The notes: generated by a model from the letters alone, not told the origin. Counted from the first letter of the stretch, positions 7,845 to 16,668 are shown. The stretch: DNA of 64,000 bases from Chitinophagales bacterium (GCA_017303395.1 JAFLBN010000004.1:1-64000); one strand, 5' to 3'. Numbers and translations: made by a program.

Positions 7845-8090
7845 TTATTGTCTGCTGCGCTTTCTGAGCCTGATGTCTGTGATACCTCTCCATATACGGA
7901 ACAGGCCATAAAACAGCATGAGTGTACCCAATGTATAAGCCATGCCTTTGGGCAATTCCATGGCACCGAATGCCTGCAGATAAAACAACAAAAAGCTGAT
8001 AATCAGATAGAAAACACCCATACCTATGTGCATGGTAGCCCTGAATGCAGAATATGCGGAACTGCTCTCGTTGCGCTCTTCGAAGTTCAT
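7845..8090 (-). CDS. Small two-helix membrane protein
   Basis: An 81-residue protein with a hydrophilic N-terminus (residues 1-16), two hydrophobic segments at about 20-43 and 50-68 and a basic C-terminal tail (RLRKRSRQ). This suggests two transmembrane helices with the tail in the cytoplasm. It is the first gene of a leftward group with the PstS-like lipoprotein (gap about 90 bases) and the TPR protein. A possible -7 element TAATTTTG lies at 8122-8115. No domain is recognised. It may be an accessory of the binding protein, but that is only position-based. Confidence 0.7.
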   Translation of the reverse strand: MNFEERNESSSAYSAFRATMHIGMGVFYLIISFLLFYLQAFGAMELPKGMAYTLGTLMLFYGLFRIWRGITDIRLRKRSRQ

Positions 8091-8252
8091 ATCCTTTTCT
8101 TATTAATTGAGGTGCAAAATTAGTTTAATATTATTGCAGAACATCAGCATTTGCCTATAATTCTGCCTTTAATATAAGAGAAGCAAAAATCGCAGCAATC
8201 CATAAAAGCGGGGAGCATTTTAACGAAAAATTCAGGATAGGGTATAAAAAGA

Positions 8253-8281
8253 AAAAGAGACTGTGCAAAACAGTCTCTTTT
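8253..8281 (-). terminator. Hairpin terminator after the Lys/Ala-rich gene
   Basis: AAAAGAGACTG pairs with CAGTCTCTTTT around a seven-base loop, followed on the minus strand by a T-rich run. It lies 22 bases beyond the stop codon. Confidence 0.85.
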
Positions 8282-8302
8282 TTTGGATTCGCTAAGTTCA
8301 AA

Positions 8303-8569
8303 TTATTTTTTCTTAGCGGCTGCCTTTTTAGGGGCTGCGTTTGCTTTTGGAGCAGCTTTTTTAGGAGCCGCTTTTTTTGCAGCAGCTTTCTTAGGAGCCG
8401 CTTTTTTTGCAGCAGCTTTCTTAGGAGCCGCTTTTTTTGCAGCAGCTTTTTTAGGAGCCGCTTTTTTTGCAGCAGCTTTCTTAGGAGCTGCTTTTTTCGC
8501 AGCTGCTTTTTTTGGAGCTGCTTTTTTGGCTGCAGCTTTTTTAGGAGCTGCTTTTTTTGCTGTTGCCAT
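8303..8569 (-). CDS. Histone H1-like Lys/Ala/Pro repeat protein
   Basis: An 88-residue protein made almost only of Ala, Lys and Pro. After MATAKK come six exact copies of the ten-residue unit AAPKKAAAKK and a degenerate end. Such tails occur in bacterial histone H1-like proteins, which bind DNA or RNA without a folded domain. The frame is believable as a gene because the unit is perfectly conserved in protein while codons vary, it has its own stop and terminator, and it follows rpmA on the same strand. A role in nucleoid compaction is inferred from composition. The complementary Phe/Ala/Gly reading frame is a shadow. Confidence 0.82.
   Translation of the reverse strand: MATAKKAAPKKAAAKKAAPKKAAAKKAAPKKAAAKKAAPKKAAAKKAAPKKAAAKKAAPKKAAAKKAAPKKAAPKANAAPKKAAAKKK
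8372..8551 (-). repeat. Six tandem 30-base units encoding AAPKKAAAKK
   Basis: Six direct repeats of 30 bases inside the Lys/Ala gene, differing at third codon positions only. The copy number may vary between strains by slippage. Confidence 0.9.
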
Positions 8570-8613
8570 AACTGTGTGAATTTAAGGGTTAAACAAAAAC
8601 CTTATATATGGCA

Positions 8614-8641
8614 ACAGCCGAGAGCATTATGCCTCGGCTGT
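8614..8641 (-). terminator. Hairpin overlapping the rpmA stop codon
   Basis: ACAGCCGAG and CTCGGCTGT form a nine-pair stem with a ten-base loop that contains the rpmA stop codon. There is no proper T-run after it, so it may be a weak terminator, an attenuator before the Lys/Ala gene, or a 3'-end protecting structure. Confidence 0.45.
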
Positions 8642-8896
8642 AGCTGAAAATTCCTTAACTGATATCAGCGTCTTAGTACGAGTTTTGCGGAACTCAACGA
8701 TACCATCTTTCAATGCGAAAATGGTAAAGTCTTTACCAAGACCTACGTTTGTGCCAGGGTGATAAACAGTACCACGCTGACGAACGATGATGTTACCAGA
8801 TATAGCTGGTTGACCACCGTATATTTTTACACCCAGTCTTTTACTCTGGGAGTCACGGTTATTCTTTACACTACCTTCACCTTTTTTGTGTGCCAT
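8627..8896 (-). CDS. rpmA: 50S ribosomal protein L27
   Basis: An 89-residue large-subunit protein whose N-terminus reaches the peptidyl-transferase centre. It starts MAHKKGEGS, with [27 protein letters not shown] and [10 protein letters not shown] as family signatures. The N-terminus begins directly with the mature form, with no cleavable extension of the Firmicutes type. It lies 39 bases downstream of rplU in the usual order and is expected to be co-transcribed from the rplU promoter. Confidence 0.97.
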   Translation of the reverse strand: MAHKKGEGSVKNNRDSQSKRLGVKIYGGQPAISGNIIVRQRGTVYHPGTNVGLGKDFTIFALKDGIVEFRKTRTKTLISVKEFSATAEA

Positions 8897-8935
8897 CTTC
8901 TATTCTTGACTTTACGAATTTACAAAAAAATTAAA

Positions 8936-9232
8936 TTAAGCAATATCTTTTATTTTAATCTTTGTAAGATATTGACGGTGACCGTTACTTTTTTGGTATC
9001 CTTTGCGGCGTTTTTTCTTGAAAACAATCACTTTATCACCTTTCAGATGATCAACGATTTCCGCTTTCACTTTTACCGAATCAGTAAATTTGATGTTGCC
9101 ACCAGTTGAAGTCATCAGTACTTCTGAGAACTCTACGTTTTCACCTACATTTCCTGACAGGCGGTGAACAAACAATTCATCATCTTTCTTCACTTTGAAT
9201 TGTTGACCTGCTATATTAACTATCGCAAACAT
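8936..9232 (-). CDS. rplU: 50S ribosomal protein L21
   Basis: A 98-residue protein that binds 23S rRNA. FAIVNIAGQQFKVKKDD at the start and KVIVFKKKRRKGYQKSNGHRQ toward the end are diagnostic of L21. The start is supported by an AGGAG nine bases upstream, which is worth noting because strong Shine-Dalgarno sequences are uncommon in this window. It is the first gene of rplU-rpmA. Confidence 0.97.
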   Translation of the reverse strand: MFAIVNIAGQQFKVKKDDELFVHRLSGNVGENVEFSEVLMTSTGGNIKFTDSVKVKAEIVDHLKGDKVIVFKKKRRKGYQKSNGHRQYLTKIKIKDIA

Positions 9233-9254
9233 GACGCTCCTAAAATATTTCGCG

Positions 9255-9287
9255 CAAAGGTAACATTATTTTCCTGTTATCCACAAA
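9255..9287 (-). promoter_or_regulatory. Bacteroidota-type promoter for rplU-rpmA
   Basis: Minus strand: TTTG (9287-9284), 21 bases, TACCTTTG (9262-9255), 23 bases before the rplU start. The -33 element is overlapped by a DnaA-box sequence. Confidence 0.75.
9277..9285 (+). promoter_or_regulatory. DnaA-box-like 9-mer in the rplU promoter
   Basis: TTATCCACA is a perfect match to the canonical DnaA box. It overlaps the -33 element of the rplU promoter. A single 9-mer can occur by chance, and no cluster of boxes or AT-rich unwinding element was seen around it, so this is not called an origin. Confidence 0.35.
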
Positions 9288-9409
9288 TATTTTTTTATAA
9301 TTTGTAGTTTAATGCAATATCCACCCCCTGAAAACGGTTATAATTAAGGTATTATAATACATGTAATAACCTCACCATAATTGGTACTTTTGCTTTCCAA
9401 GATTGTACA

Positions 9410-10906
9410 ATGAAGCTTAAATCATTCCTTGCCAGACCTTATGCTGCTATTATTCATAACCGCATAAGAAAAGGTATGGCCACGGCTGTAGCCGATCAGC
9501 AGAGTATTTTCCAGCAATTGCTGAAGGTAGGCAGCCGTACCACATTTGGTAAAGACCACAATCTTGGCGAAGTAAAGACCTACGAAGAATACAAAGCCGC
9601 AGTTCCCATCCGCGATTATGAGGCTTTTAAACCATATATAGAACAGATAAAGGCAGGCCAGCAAAATGTGCTTTGGAAAGGCAAGCCCATGTATTTTGCC
9701 AAAACATCGGGCACTACCAGCGGGGTTAAATACATACCCATTAGCAAAGATTCTATACACAATCATATAGATACAGCCCGCAATGCACTCCTTTGTTATA
9801 TGGCAGAAAGCGGCAATACCGCATTTGCCGATGGCAGGATGATATTTCTTTCGGGCTCGCCAGTGCTGGAACGTGTGGGCGGCATACCTACGGGCAGGCT
9901 CAGTGGTATTGTCAATCACTTTATACCTGGCTATCTGCGTGCCAATCAGTTACCATCTTACGAAACCAATTGTATTGAAGACTGGGAAGAGAAACTGGGC
10001 AAGATTGTAGGCGAAACTATAGATAAAGACATGACACTGATAAGCGGTATACCACCGTGGATGCAGATGTATTTTGACTGGTTGTCTGAAAAAAGCGGCA
10101 AAAAGATAAAAGAACTCTTCCCCAACCTGCAGGTACTGGTACATGGCGGGGTGAACTTTGAACCATACAAAGCCAAACTTTTTGAAAGCCTTGGCGGACC
10201 GATTGATACCATAGAAACTTTTCCTGCATCTGAAGGCTTTTTTGCCTTTCAGGATACGCTTGATAAAGAAGGCTTGTTGCTAAATACCAATTCAGGCATC
10301 TTCTTCGAATTCATCCCTGCGGGAGAAGTATTTAATGAAAACCCTACGCGCCTGTCGCTGGCAGATGTGAAGGTGGGCGAAAACTATGCACTGATAATAA
10401 ACAGTAATGCAGGCCTCTGGGGCTATAATATTGGCGATACAGTACGTTTTGTAAGTACCGACCCATACAGGATAGTAGTAACAGGGCGCATTAAGCACTA
10501 TATATCTGCATTTGGCGAGCATGTTATAGGTGAGGAGGTAGAACACGCTATACTAAACGCCGCCACGGCTCAAAACACGCGTATTATAGAATTTACCGTT
10601 GCACCTATGATACAAACTGAGGGTGAACTTCCGTTCCACGAATGGTTTGTATCGTTTGAAGAAACACCTGCAGACCTTGTAGCATTCAGCAAAGCGGTAG
10701 ATGACAACCTGCGAAAGAAGAACATTTACTACGACGACCTGATACGCGGCAATATTCTTCAGCCACTGAAAATAAGGCCTATGCAAAGCCATGCCTTTAT
10801 AGAATACATGAAATCTATAGGCAAACTGGGCGGACAGAACAAAGTGCCCCGCCTGAGCAACGACCGCACACTGGCCGATGCGCTGCAGCCGTGGGTAAAA
10901 CCTTAA
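9410..10906 (+). CDS. GH3-type acyl-acid amido synthetase family protein
   Basis: A 498-residue member of the GH3 branch of adenylate-forming enzymes. In plants these join amino acids to jasmonate or auxin; in bacteria the substrates are mostly unknown. The ATP-binding loop AKTSGTTSG lies at about residues 97-105, with YPASEG-like TFPASEGFF near 275 and the hinge segment VTGRIKHYISAFGEHV near 360, all in GH3 order. The length is slightly below that of plant members. A TACTTTTG at 9385-9392 could be its -7 element. It is followed by an unrelated receptor. An acyl adenylation and amide-forming reaction is likely; the acid and amine are not predictable. Confidence 0.85.
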   Translation: MKLKSFLARPYAAIIHNRIRKGMATAVADQQSIFQQLLKVGSRTTFGKDHNLGEVKTYEEYKAAVPIRDYEAFKPYIEQIKAGQQNVLWKGKPMYFAKTSGTTSGVKYIPISKDSIHNHIDTARNALLCYMAESGNTAFADGRMIFLSGSPVLERVGGIPTGRLSGIVNHFIPGYLRANQLPSYETNCIEDWEEKLGKIVGETIDKDMTLISGIPPWMQMYFDWLSEKSGKKIKELFPNLQVLVHGGVNFEPYKAKLFESLGGPIDTIETFPASEGFFAFQDTLDKEGLLLNTNSGIFFEFIPAGEVFNENPTRLSLADVKVGENYALIINSNAGLWGYNIGDTVRFVSTDPYRIVVTGRIKHYISAFGEHVIGEEVEHAILNAATAQNTRIIEFTVAPMIQTEGELPFHEWFVSFEETPADLVAFSKAVDDNLRKKNIYYDDLIRGNILQPLKIRPMQSHAFIEYMKSIGKLGGQNKVPRLSNDRTLADALQPWVKP

Positions 10907-10979
10907 CAATACTTTATTTTGTTAACGGAAGCCTCATATCAATAATTTCAGCCAAATTTGCCTTTTGCAAATTTTTAAG

Positions 10980-13514
10980 ATGCGTTTTTATTCAAAGGCT
11001 TTAGCCACGGTTTTGTTCTTTAGCACAGGAAGTACATTTTTATATGCACAACAAACACCTGCAACCGGCAGGATATATGGTAAGATAGCAGATGGCCAGA
11101 ACAAGGGTATAGGCTATGCAACCGTTACACTACTCAAACAGGATTCTACAGTTGTAAACGGAGACCTTACAAAAGAAGACGGCACATTCAACATTGCGCC
11201 TACAGGCAATGGCAATTTCATACTACGTGTTTCGGGCATCGGTGCAGAGACAAAGTATGTAGATAATATCAGCATTACACCACAAGCAGCCGAGAAGAAT
11301 CTGGGCACTATCAAAACAGGTAACAGTGTACAGAAACTGAAAGGTGTAACCGTAACAGCAGAGAAAGCTGCTATGGAAATGAGCATTGATAAAAGAACTT
11401 TCAATGTAGATAAGAATATAACTGCTACAGGTGGTAGTGCAACAGATGTATTGCAAAACATACCATCGGTATCAGTAGATGTAGATGGCACTGTATCGCT
11501 GCGCGGTAAGGCAAGTACTATATTGATAGACGGCAAACCAGCTACATTGTTTGGCGGCGATGTTACAAGCGCCCTTCAAAGTTTGCCGTCTGCAAGTATT
11601 CAGAGTATAGAGGTGATAACCAACCCATCATCAAAATACGATGCACAGGGTACTGCAGGTATCATCAACATCATAACGAAGCGCGATAAGAAATTTGGTT
11701 TCAACGGTTCTGTAACTGTTGGTGCAGGCACACGTGATAAGTATAACGGCAGCCTGAACCTGAATGTGAAGAATGAGAAATGGAACATCTTCCTGAACAG
11801 CAGCATGCGCCTGAACCGCAACTACAACCGCACTACCAACGAGCGTACAAACGTAGGTAGCGATGCATTCTTCAGCAGTTACGACGATAACATTCGTAAA
11901 TTCAACGGCTTCTTCAATTCGCTGGGTGCAGAGTATACTATCAACAAAAATAACAGCGTCACCCTCACACAAAACCTCAACAGGATGCAATGGGGTGGCG
12001 ATGGCATGTCTAACTACAAAGTATATACAGCCAACCTGATAGACTCCACACAGCGCCGTAGTTCTTACAACATAGGAGGTCCGTTGTCATCATCTACATC
12101 GCTCGACTATAAGCACAAATTCAAAAAAGAAAAACAGGAACTCACTGCCAATGCTACCTATGCCAAAACATGGGTAGAGCGCAATCAGGAATATGAAACT
12201 GCCATACTGAACAGCGATGGTGTTCAACGCAATCGTACTGTGTATCAGAAAGCACCAGGCAGTGGCAGCAATGCCAGCCTGAATGCGCAGGTAGATTTCA
12301 CTACCCCGCTCAACAAAACAGATAAACTGGATGCGGGATTGAAAACACAACTAGTTTGGTTTGAAAGTAAAAACAATCCGACTATAGACTCAGGTTTTGG
12401 CATAAAGACAGACTACACATTACTGAATGTATTTAAGTACAATCAGCAAACACATGCAGCCTATGCCAACTATGGCGGACAGCGCGGCAACTGGGGATAT
12501 CAGGCAGGTTTACGTTTCGAATACTTCAGCTATTCTGGCACTACACAAAACATGACGAGTGCATCTTACACTACGGAGTTTATCAACCTCTTTCCTACAG
12601 CTTATGTTTCTTACAAGCTGCCTAAGGAGCAAAATATATTCCTCAGCTACAGCCGCCGTACAAACCGCCCGGGCTTTATGCAGCTGATGCCCTATGTAGA
12701 TTTATCGAACCCGCAGGATACAAATGTGGGCAACCCCAATCTGAAGCCTGAGTTCATCAACAATACAGAACTGAACTACAGCAAGTCTTTCAAAAAAGGA
12801 CATAACCTGACGGCAAGTGCTTACTATCAGTACACTGAAAATATGATAGAACGCTATCGCAAATTTTATGGCGATGGTACAACATTTACACAACCCCAAA
12901 ACCTGAATACGGGTATTACCTACGGTCTGGAACTGATAGGCAAAATGCAACTGCTGCCTAAATGGGATGCTACACTCAGTTTCAACTTCTTCCAGAACGA
13001 GGTACGCGGTGCTAACATAGACCCTGTGTTGAACAATAGTGGTTTCAGCTGGTTCAGCAAACTGAATACAAACATCAAGCTACCTAAAGACTTCTCTGTA
13101 CAGATTAATGGCAACTACGAAGCACCGAAAGTGGCCGCACAGGGTACGTTGCAAGAAGTGTATTGGTTGGATATTGCTGTACGCAAAAACCTGTTGAAGA
13201 ACAAGGCTACGCTTACGGTAAACGTGTCTGACATCTTCAACACACGCAAATACACTACGGTGTACGACTACCCATCTTATACCCAAACTACCTACCGCGA
13301 CAGGGAAACAAGAATTGGTAACATAAGTTTCACATATCGATTTGGCAGGTCTGAAAACAGTGGCAGAGAGCCTAAGGGTATGGGCGGAAACAACCGCCGT
13401 GGTGGTAAAGACCAGAAAGGGCAACAGACAAAAGAACGCGATAACCTGAAGACTGACGAAGGCGGTGGCGGCGGAGAAGGTGGCCCAAGCGCCCCTCAAT
13501 CTTCCGGTAGTTAA
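10980..13514 (+). CDS. Outer-membrane beta-barrel (TonB-receptor-like) protein
   Basis: An 844-residue outer-membrane protein. The order is signal peptide (residues 1 to about 24, ending LYAQQ), a carboxypeptidase-regulatory-like beta sandwich (GRIYGKIADGQNKGIGYATV..., about 30-115), a plug-like domain (VTVTAEKAAMEMSIDKRTFNV, then LQNIPSVSVDVDGTVSLRG), and a long barrel to about 790. The plug plus barrel fits the outer membrane beta-barrel family used by many Bacteroidota for import or export. It ends in a Gly/Lys-rich tail instead of an aromatic residue, which is odd for a barrel. The ATG at 10980 is chosen over an upstream TTG because it gives a proper signal peptide. Its substrate is unknown. 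Confidence 0.85.
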   Translation: MRFYSKALATVLFFSTGSTFLYAQQTPATGRIYGKIADGQNKGIGYATVTLLKQDSTVVNGDLTKEDGTFNIAPTGNGNFILRVSGIGAETKYVDNISITPQAAEKNLGTIKTGNSVQKLKGVTVTAEKAAMEMSIDKRTFNVDKNITATGGSATDVLQNIPSVSVDVDGTVSLRGKASTILIDGKPATLFGGDVTSALQSLPSASIQSIEVITNPSSKYDAQGTAGIINIITKRDKKFGFNGSVTVGAGTRDKYNGSLNLNVKNEKWNIFLNSSMRLNRNYNRTTNERTNVGSDAFFSSYDDNIRKFNGFFNSLGAEYTINKNNSVTLTQNLNRMQWGGDGMSNYKVYTANLIDSTQRRSSYNIGGPLSSSTSLDYKHKFKKEKQELTANATYAKTWVERNQEYETAILNSDGVQRNRTVYQKAPGSGSNASLNAQVDFTTPLNKTDKLDAGLKTQLVWFESKNNPTIDSGFGIKTDYTLLNVFKYNQQTHAAYANYGGQRGNWGYQAGLRFEYFSYSGTTQNMTSASYTTEFINLFPTAYVSYKLPKEQNIFLSYSRRTNRPGFMQLMPYVDLSNPQDTNVGNPNLKPEFINNTELNYSKSFKKGHNLTASAYYQYTENMIERYRKFYGDGTTFTQPQNLNTGITYGLELIGKMQLLPKWDATLSFNFFQNEVRGANIDPVLNNSGFSWFSKLNTNIKLPKDFSVQINGNYEAPKVAAQGTLQEVYWLDIAVRKNLLKNKATLTVNVSDIFNTRKYTTVYDYPSYTQTTYRDRETRIGNISFTYRFGRSENSGREPKGMGGNNRRGGKDQKGQQTKERDNLKTDEGGGGGEGGPSAPQSSGS

Positions 13515-13556
13515 TAATTGGTATTATATTTGGTAACACTATTTAAAACATATTGA

Positions 13557-14345
13557 ATGAAACAAATAGTAAAAGCCCTATTGTTGACGGGTTTTGTAGC
13601 AGGCAGCACAACTGCGGCAAACGCGCAAACACTGAAAGACTGGGTAAACAAAGCAAACACGGTTGTGAATGGTGGTAGTGGTAATAATTCTACAACAACC
13701 ACAGGTGGCAATAATAACGGCGGTATCGGCAGCAACCTTAGCAACAATGAAATAGTATCTGCACTGAGGCAAGCATTAGAAATAGGTACCAAAAACGCAT
13801 CGGGCAGGTTGAATGTTACCAACGGTTTCTTTGGCAATCAAATCATCAAAGTATTGATGCCACCTGAAGCACGCCAGATAGAAACAACACTCCGTTCGCT
13901 GGGTATGGGTGCACAGGTAGATAAAGCCATCCTATCTATGAACCGCGCTGCGGAAGATGCAGCAGGTAAGGCTGTACCGATATTTGTCAACGCCATCACT
14001 GGGATGTCTATTCAAGACGGTCTCAGCATTCTGCAAGGCGGACAAGGCGCTGCTACCAATTTTCTGAAAAACAGAACTACAGCGGCACTCACTTCAGAGT
14101 TTCGCCCTGTGATACAAAACTCACTGAATAAGGTTGGGGCTACACGCTATTGGGCAGATATTGTAAACATCTACAACCGCCTGCCTACAGTACGCAATAA
14201 AGTAAATCCTGACCTTGCAGGCTATGTAACAGAACGCGCATTGAACGGCCTGTTTGTTACCATTGCCGATGAAGAAAATAAAATACGCTTAGACCCTGCA
14301 TCAAGGGTTACTGATTTATTGAAAAAAGTATTTGGCTCTAAATAA
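13557..14345 (+). CDS. DUF4197 family exported protein
   Basis: A 262-residue protein with a signal peptide (cleavage after ANAQ, about residue 24), a low-complexity Asn/Gly/Thr linker (about 38-60), then the DUF4197 domain: EIVSALRQALEIGTKNA, VLMPPEARQIETTLRSLG, MNRAAEDAAGKAVPIFVNAI and the C-terminal GLFVTIADEENKIR. The fold is all-alpha and no function is established. The linker is not part of the family and looks like an insertion that spaces the domain from the membrane. It lies 42 bases after the barrel protein on the same strand and 47 bases before the DUF349 gene. Confidence 0.88.
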   Translation: MKQIVKALLLTGFVAGSTTAANAQTLKDWVNKANTVVNGGSGNNSTTTTGGNNNGGIGSNLSNNEIVSALRQALEIGTKNASGRLNVTNGFFGNQIIKVLMPPEARQIETTLRSLGMGAQVDKAILSMNRAAEDAAGKAVPIFVNAITGMSIQDGLSILQGGQGAATNFLKNRTTAALTSEFRPVIQNSLNKVGATRYWADIVNIYNRLPTVRNKVNPDLAGYVTERALNGLFVTIADEENKIRLDPASRVTDLLKKVFGSK

Positions 14346-14392
14346 TCACATATCATTTTAACCTTAGTCTTCACACTGTACTACATTCTATT

Positions 14393-15997
14393 ATGGAAGA
14401 GATGACGCAACCACAGGAACAACCTGTACAACCAACACTGCAATCATGGTGGCAATCTGTTAGTTTTCCCGGTAAGGAAAACTATACCATCGGCGAAGAT
14501 GGCCAACTGATACAAAATGCTATAGGCTCTCTGAAAGAGCGAGTGGTAAACACACTCAGCATCGATACAGCAGAGATTACCCTGAAAGCATTGAAAGACA
14601 AATTTGCCGAGGTAGAAAACAAATACAAAGAACTGATTTCCGAATGGGACAGCTCTGAAGATAAGCTGAAGCTGATTGGCAAGGTAGAACGCATGAAGGA
14701 CTACCTGCAACACACAGCAGCAGTAGGCATGCTGCAAGACCTGGTGAAGTCGCTCAGCAATATGGAGTCTTCACTTGCTTCGCTTACAGAAGAAAACTTC
14801 AAACTGAAAGAAGTAATTGCCAAAGAAGCAGAAGCACTTGCAGACAGCAATGCATGGAAAGAAACCACACAAGCTTTCAAAGACATAGCAGATAAGTGGA
14901 AGCAGATAGGCTTTGTTGATAAGCATCGTAACGATGAATTGTGGAACAGGATAGAGGCTGCGAAAAACAAATTCTACGATCGCAAGCGCCAGAACCACGA
15001 AGATGTAAATAAAGAATTGTTGCAAAACCTGGACCTGAAAATGGAAATGGTGGAAAAAGCCGAAAAGCTGGCAGCATCCGATTCGTGGAAAGAAACAACG
15101 GAAGCCTTCCACAACCTGATGGAAGAGTGGAAGAAAACAGGCCGCACCATACACGATAAAAACGAAGAGCTGTGGCATCGTTTCATAACAGCTAAAAACA
15201 CTTTCTTTGAAAAGAAGAAAGCCCACTTCGATATTATACAAACAGAACAGGAAGCAAACCTGCAGGCAAAATCTGCACTGGTAGAAAAAGCAGAAGCGCT
15301 GAAAGACAGCACTGAATGGAATGTAACGGCACAGGCTTTTACAGAGCTGATGGACGAGTGGAAGAAAATAGGCCGTGTACCGCTTGACAAAGCAGACGAA
15401 ATATGGAACCGCTTCATTGGTGCAAAAGAGCAATTCTTTAATGCCAAAAAGCAACATACAGAAACGCTGAAAGTAACCCTGCAAGACAACTATGCACAGA
15501 AGCTGGCATTGGTAAAACGCGCAGAGGCTTTACAGAACTCTACCCAATGGCGCGAAGCTACAGACGAGTTGATGGAGCTGATGGAAGAGTGGAAAAAGAT
15601 AGGCCCTGTACCGCGCGAGCACAATAACGAAATCTGGGAACAGTTTAACAAAGCACGTAAACGCTTCTTTGAGCGTAAAGACGCTAACCGCGAACAGCGC
15701 AAGCAGCACGCCGAAAAGCATAAGCTGCAACGTGTAGAACGCGCGCACGAATTTGTAAAGCAACTGGAAGAAGAAATACAGGAAGAGAAAGAAAGGCTGG
15801 AAGATTTCAGAAACAGCATACAGAACATAACACCAGGACGCAAAGCAGAAGAACTGCGCCAGCACCTGGAAAAACTGATAAGCCAGACTGAAAATAAAAT
15901 TCAGCACAAACAAGCCAAACTGGAAGATGCACGCAAACAAGTGGCAGAAAATCCCGAAGGACTTGTAACAGACAATAGTAAAGAAGCAGATGCTTAA
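14393..15997 (+). CDS. DUF349 repeat protein
   Basis: A 534-residue, charged and highly helical cytoplasmic protein. Four clear DUF349 repeats occur at about residues 152-198, 229-275, 305-351 and 382-428. Each has a W-x(3)-T core and the pattern EEWKKIG...DELW.RF..AK..FF..K. The C-terminal 100 residues (EEEIQEEKERLEDFRNSIQ) are a coiled coil. The function of DUF349 proteins is not firmly known; the repeats look like scaffolding or nucleic-acid binding modules. It ends at a strong shared terminator. Confidence 0.88.
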   Translation: MEEMTQPQEQPVQPTLQSWWQSVSFPGKENYTIGEDGQLIQNAIGSLKERVVNTLSIDTAEITLKALKDKFAEVENKYKELISEWDSSEDKLKLIGKVERMKDYLQHTAAVGMLQDLVKSLSNMESSLASLTEENFKLKEVIAKEAEALADSNAWKETTQAFKDIADKWKQIGFVDKHRNDELWNRIEAAKNKFYDRKRQNHEDVNKELLQNLDLKMEMVEKAEKLAASDSWKETTEAFHNLMEEWKKTGRTIHDKNEELWHRFITAKNTFFEKKKAHFDIIQTEQEANLQAKSALVEKAEALKDSTEWNVTAQAFTELMDEWKKIGRVPLDKADEIWNRFIGAKEQFFNAKKQHTETLKVTLQDNYAQKLALVKRAEALQNSTQWREATDELMELMEEWKKIGPVPREHNNEIWEQFNKARKRFFERKDANREQRKQHAEKHKLQRVERAHEFVKQLEEEIQEEKERLEDFRNSIQNITPGRKAEELRQHLEKLISQTENKIQHKQAKLEDARKQVAENPEGLVTDNSKEADA

Positions 15998-15999
15998 TA

Positions 16000-16032
16000 A
16001 AAGAAAAGCCCCGAACATCGGGGCTTTTCTTT
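16000..16032. terminator. Bidirectional hairpin terminator
   Basis: AAAGAAAAGCCCCGA and its exact complement separated by three bases, flanked by A- and T-runs. It is shared by the DUF349 gene and the leftward thioredoxin-like gene. Confidence 0.92.
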
Positions 16033-16035
16033 TAG

Positions 16036-16575
16036 TTATTTATTATTCACGGCACTTGTTACATCTGTAATCTTTGCTCCGCCGTTGAAGAGTTTCACAA
16101 ACTGCTTCTTTTCATCGTAAATGGCTATACCTGGCACTGCAGTAAGCTTATAAAAGCCGGCAAAAAAGAAATCAATGTCTTTACCGAAAACTATATTCTT
16201 TTCTTTATTCAACTTGTATTTCTCTGCAAATTTTTTGATGTCCCTCAACTCTGCGAAAGAAAACATATAAAGATTTGCATTTTTCAACTCGCTCATATGT
16301 GCTCTGATAGAATCGGCCATATGCTGACAGTGTTCACAATCCGGCCCGAACAACATCAATACGGTTTTCTTTCCGGGTTTTATGTTATACATATTGAATG
16401 AAGACACACTATCCATCAATTGTATCTTGAATGCCGGCATTTCCGGGTGTTTCAGATACGGAGGTGTAGTATCTGCTGTGGTTGTTACATTCGCAGTTAC
16501 CTGGGCTTGTGTTTGTGCGATTGTTGTACCTGTAAAACATGCTGATAACATTAAGAGTACAAACTTCAGTTTCAT
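16036..16575 (-). CDS. Exported thioredoxin-like protein with CxxC
   Basis: A 179-residue thioredoxin-fold protein. A signal peptide (MKLKFVLLMLSACF..., cleavage near TIAQ at about residue 21) precedes a linker, then strand KTVLMLFGPDCEHCQHM, in which CEHC is the redox active site. The cis-Pro loop TAVPGIAIYDEKKQ follows. It resembles the TlpA/ResA group, so it acts in the periplasm, probably as a thiol-disulfide oxidoreductase. The ATG at 16575 gives the proper signal peptide; a longer frame upstream adds 18 residues without one. A TACATTTG (16604-16597) may be its -7 element. Confidence 0.85.
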   Translation of the reverse strand: MKLKFVLLMLSACFTGTTIAQTQAQVTANVTTTADTTPPYLKHPEMPAFKIQLMDSVSSFNMYNIKPGKKTVLMLFGPDCEHCQHMADSIRAHMSELKNANLYMFSFAELRDIKKFAEKYKLNKEKNIVFGKDIDFFFAGFYKLTAVPGIAIYDEKKQFVKLFNGGAKITDVTSAVNNK

Positions 16576-16668
16576 ATCCGGATTTTTATTTATCTGCAAA
16601 TGTAATGAAGTCTTCTTTTTCAGGTACACATAGGTTTGTTAACTTCATAGCTCGGTATATAGCACACT

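Noticed and set aside
8372..8551. CRISPR-like regular repeats
   Set aside because: The 30-base units are directly joined without spacers and are in frame within a coding sequence, so they are protein repeats.
8283..8579. A Phe/Ala/Gly-rich plus-strand frame across the Lys/Ala gene
   Set aside because: It is the complement of the repeat-built Lys/Ala gene. The Lys/Ala strand has the sensible start, stop, terminator and composition.
4870..9290. A replication origin near rpmH-rnpA and the DnaA box
   Set aside because: dnaA and dnaN are absent, there is only one perfect DnaA box, and no AT-rich unwinding element was seen.
14771..15489. Two overlapping minus-strand frames inside the DUF349 gene
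   Set aside because: Both follow the repeat structure of the sense strand and have no recognisable features.
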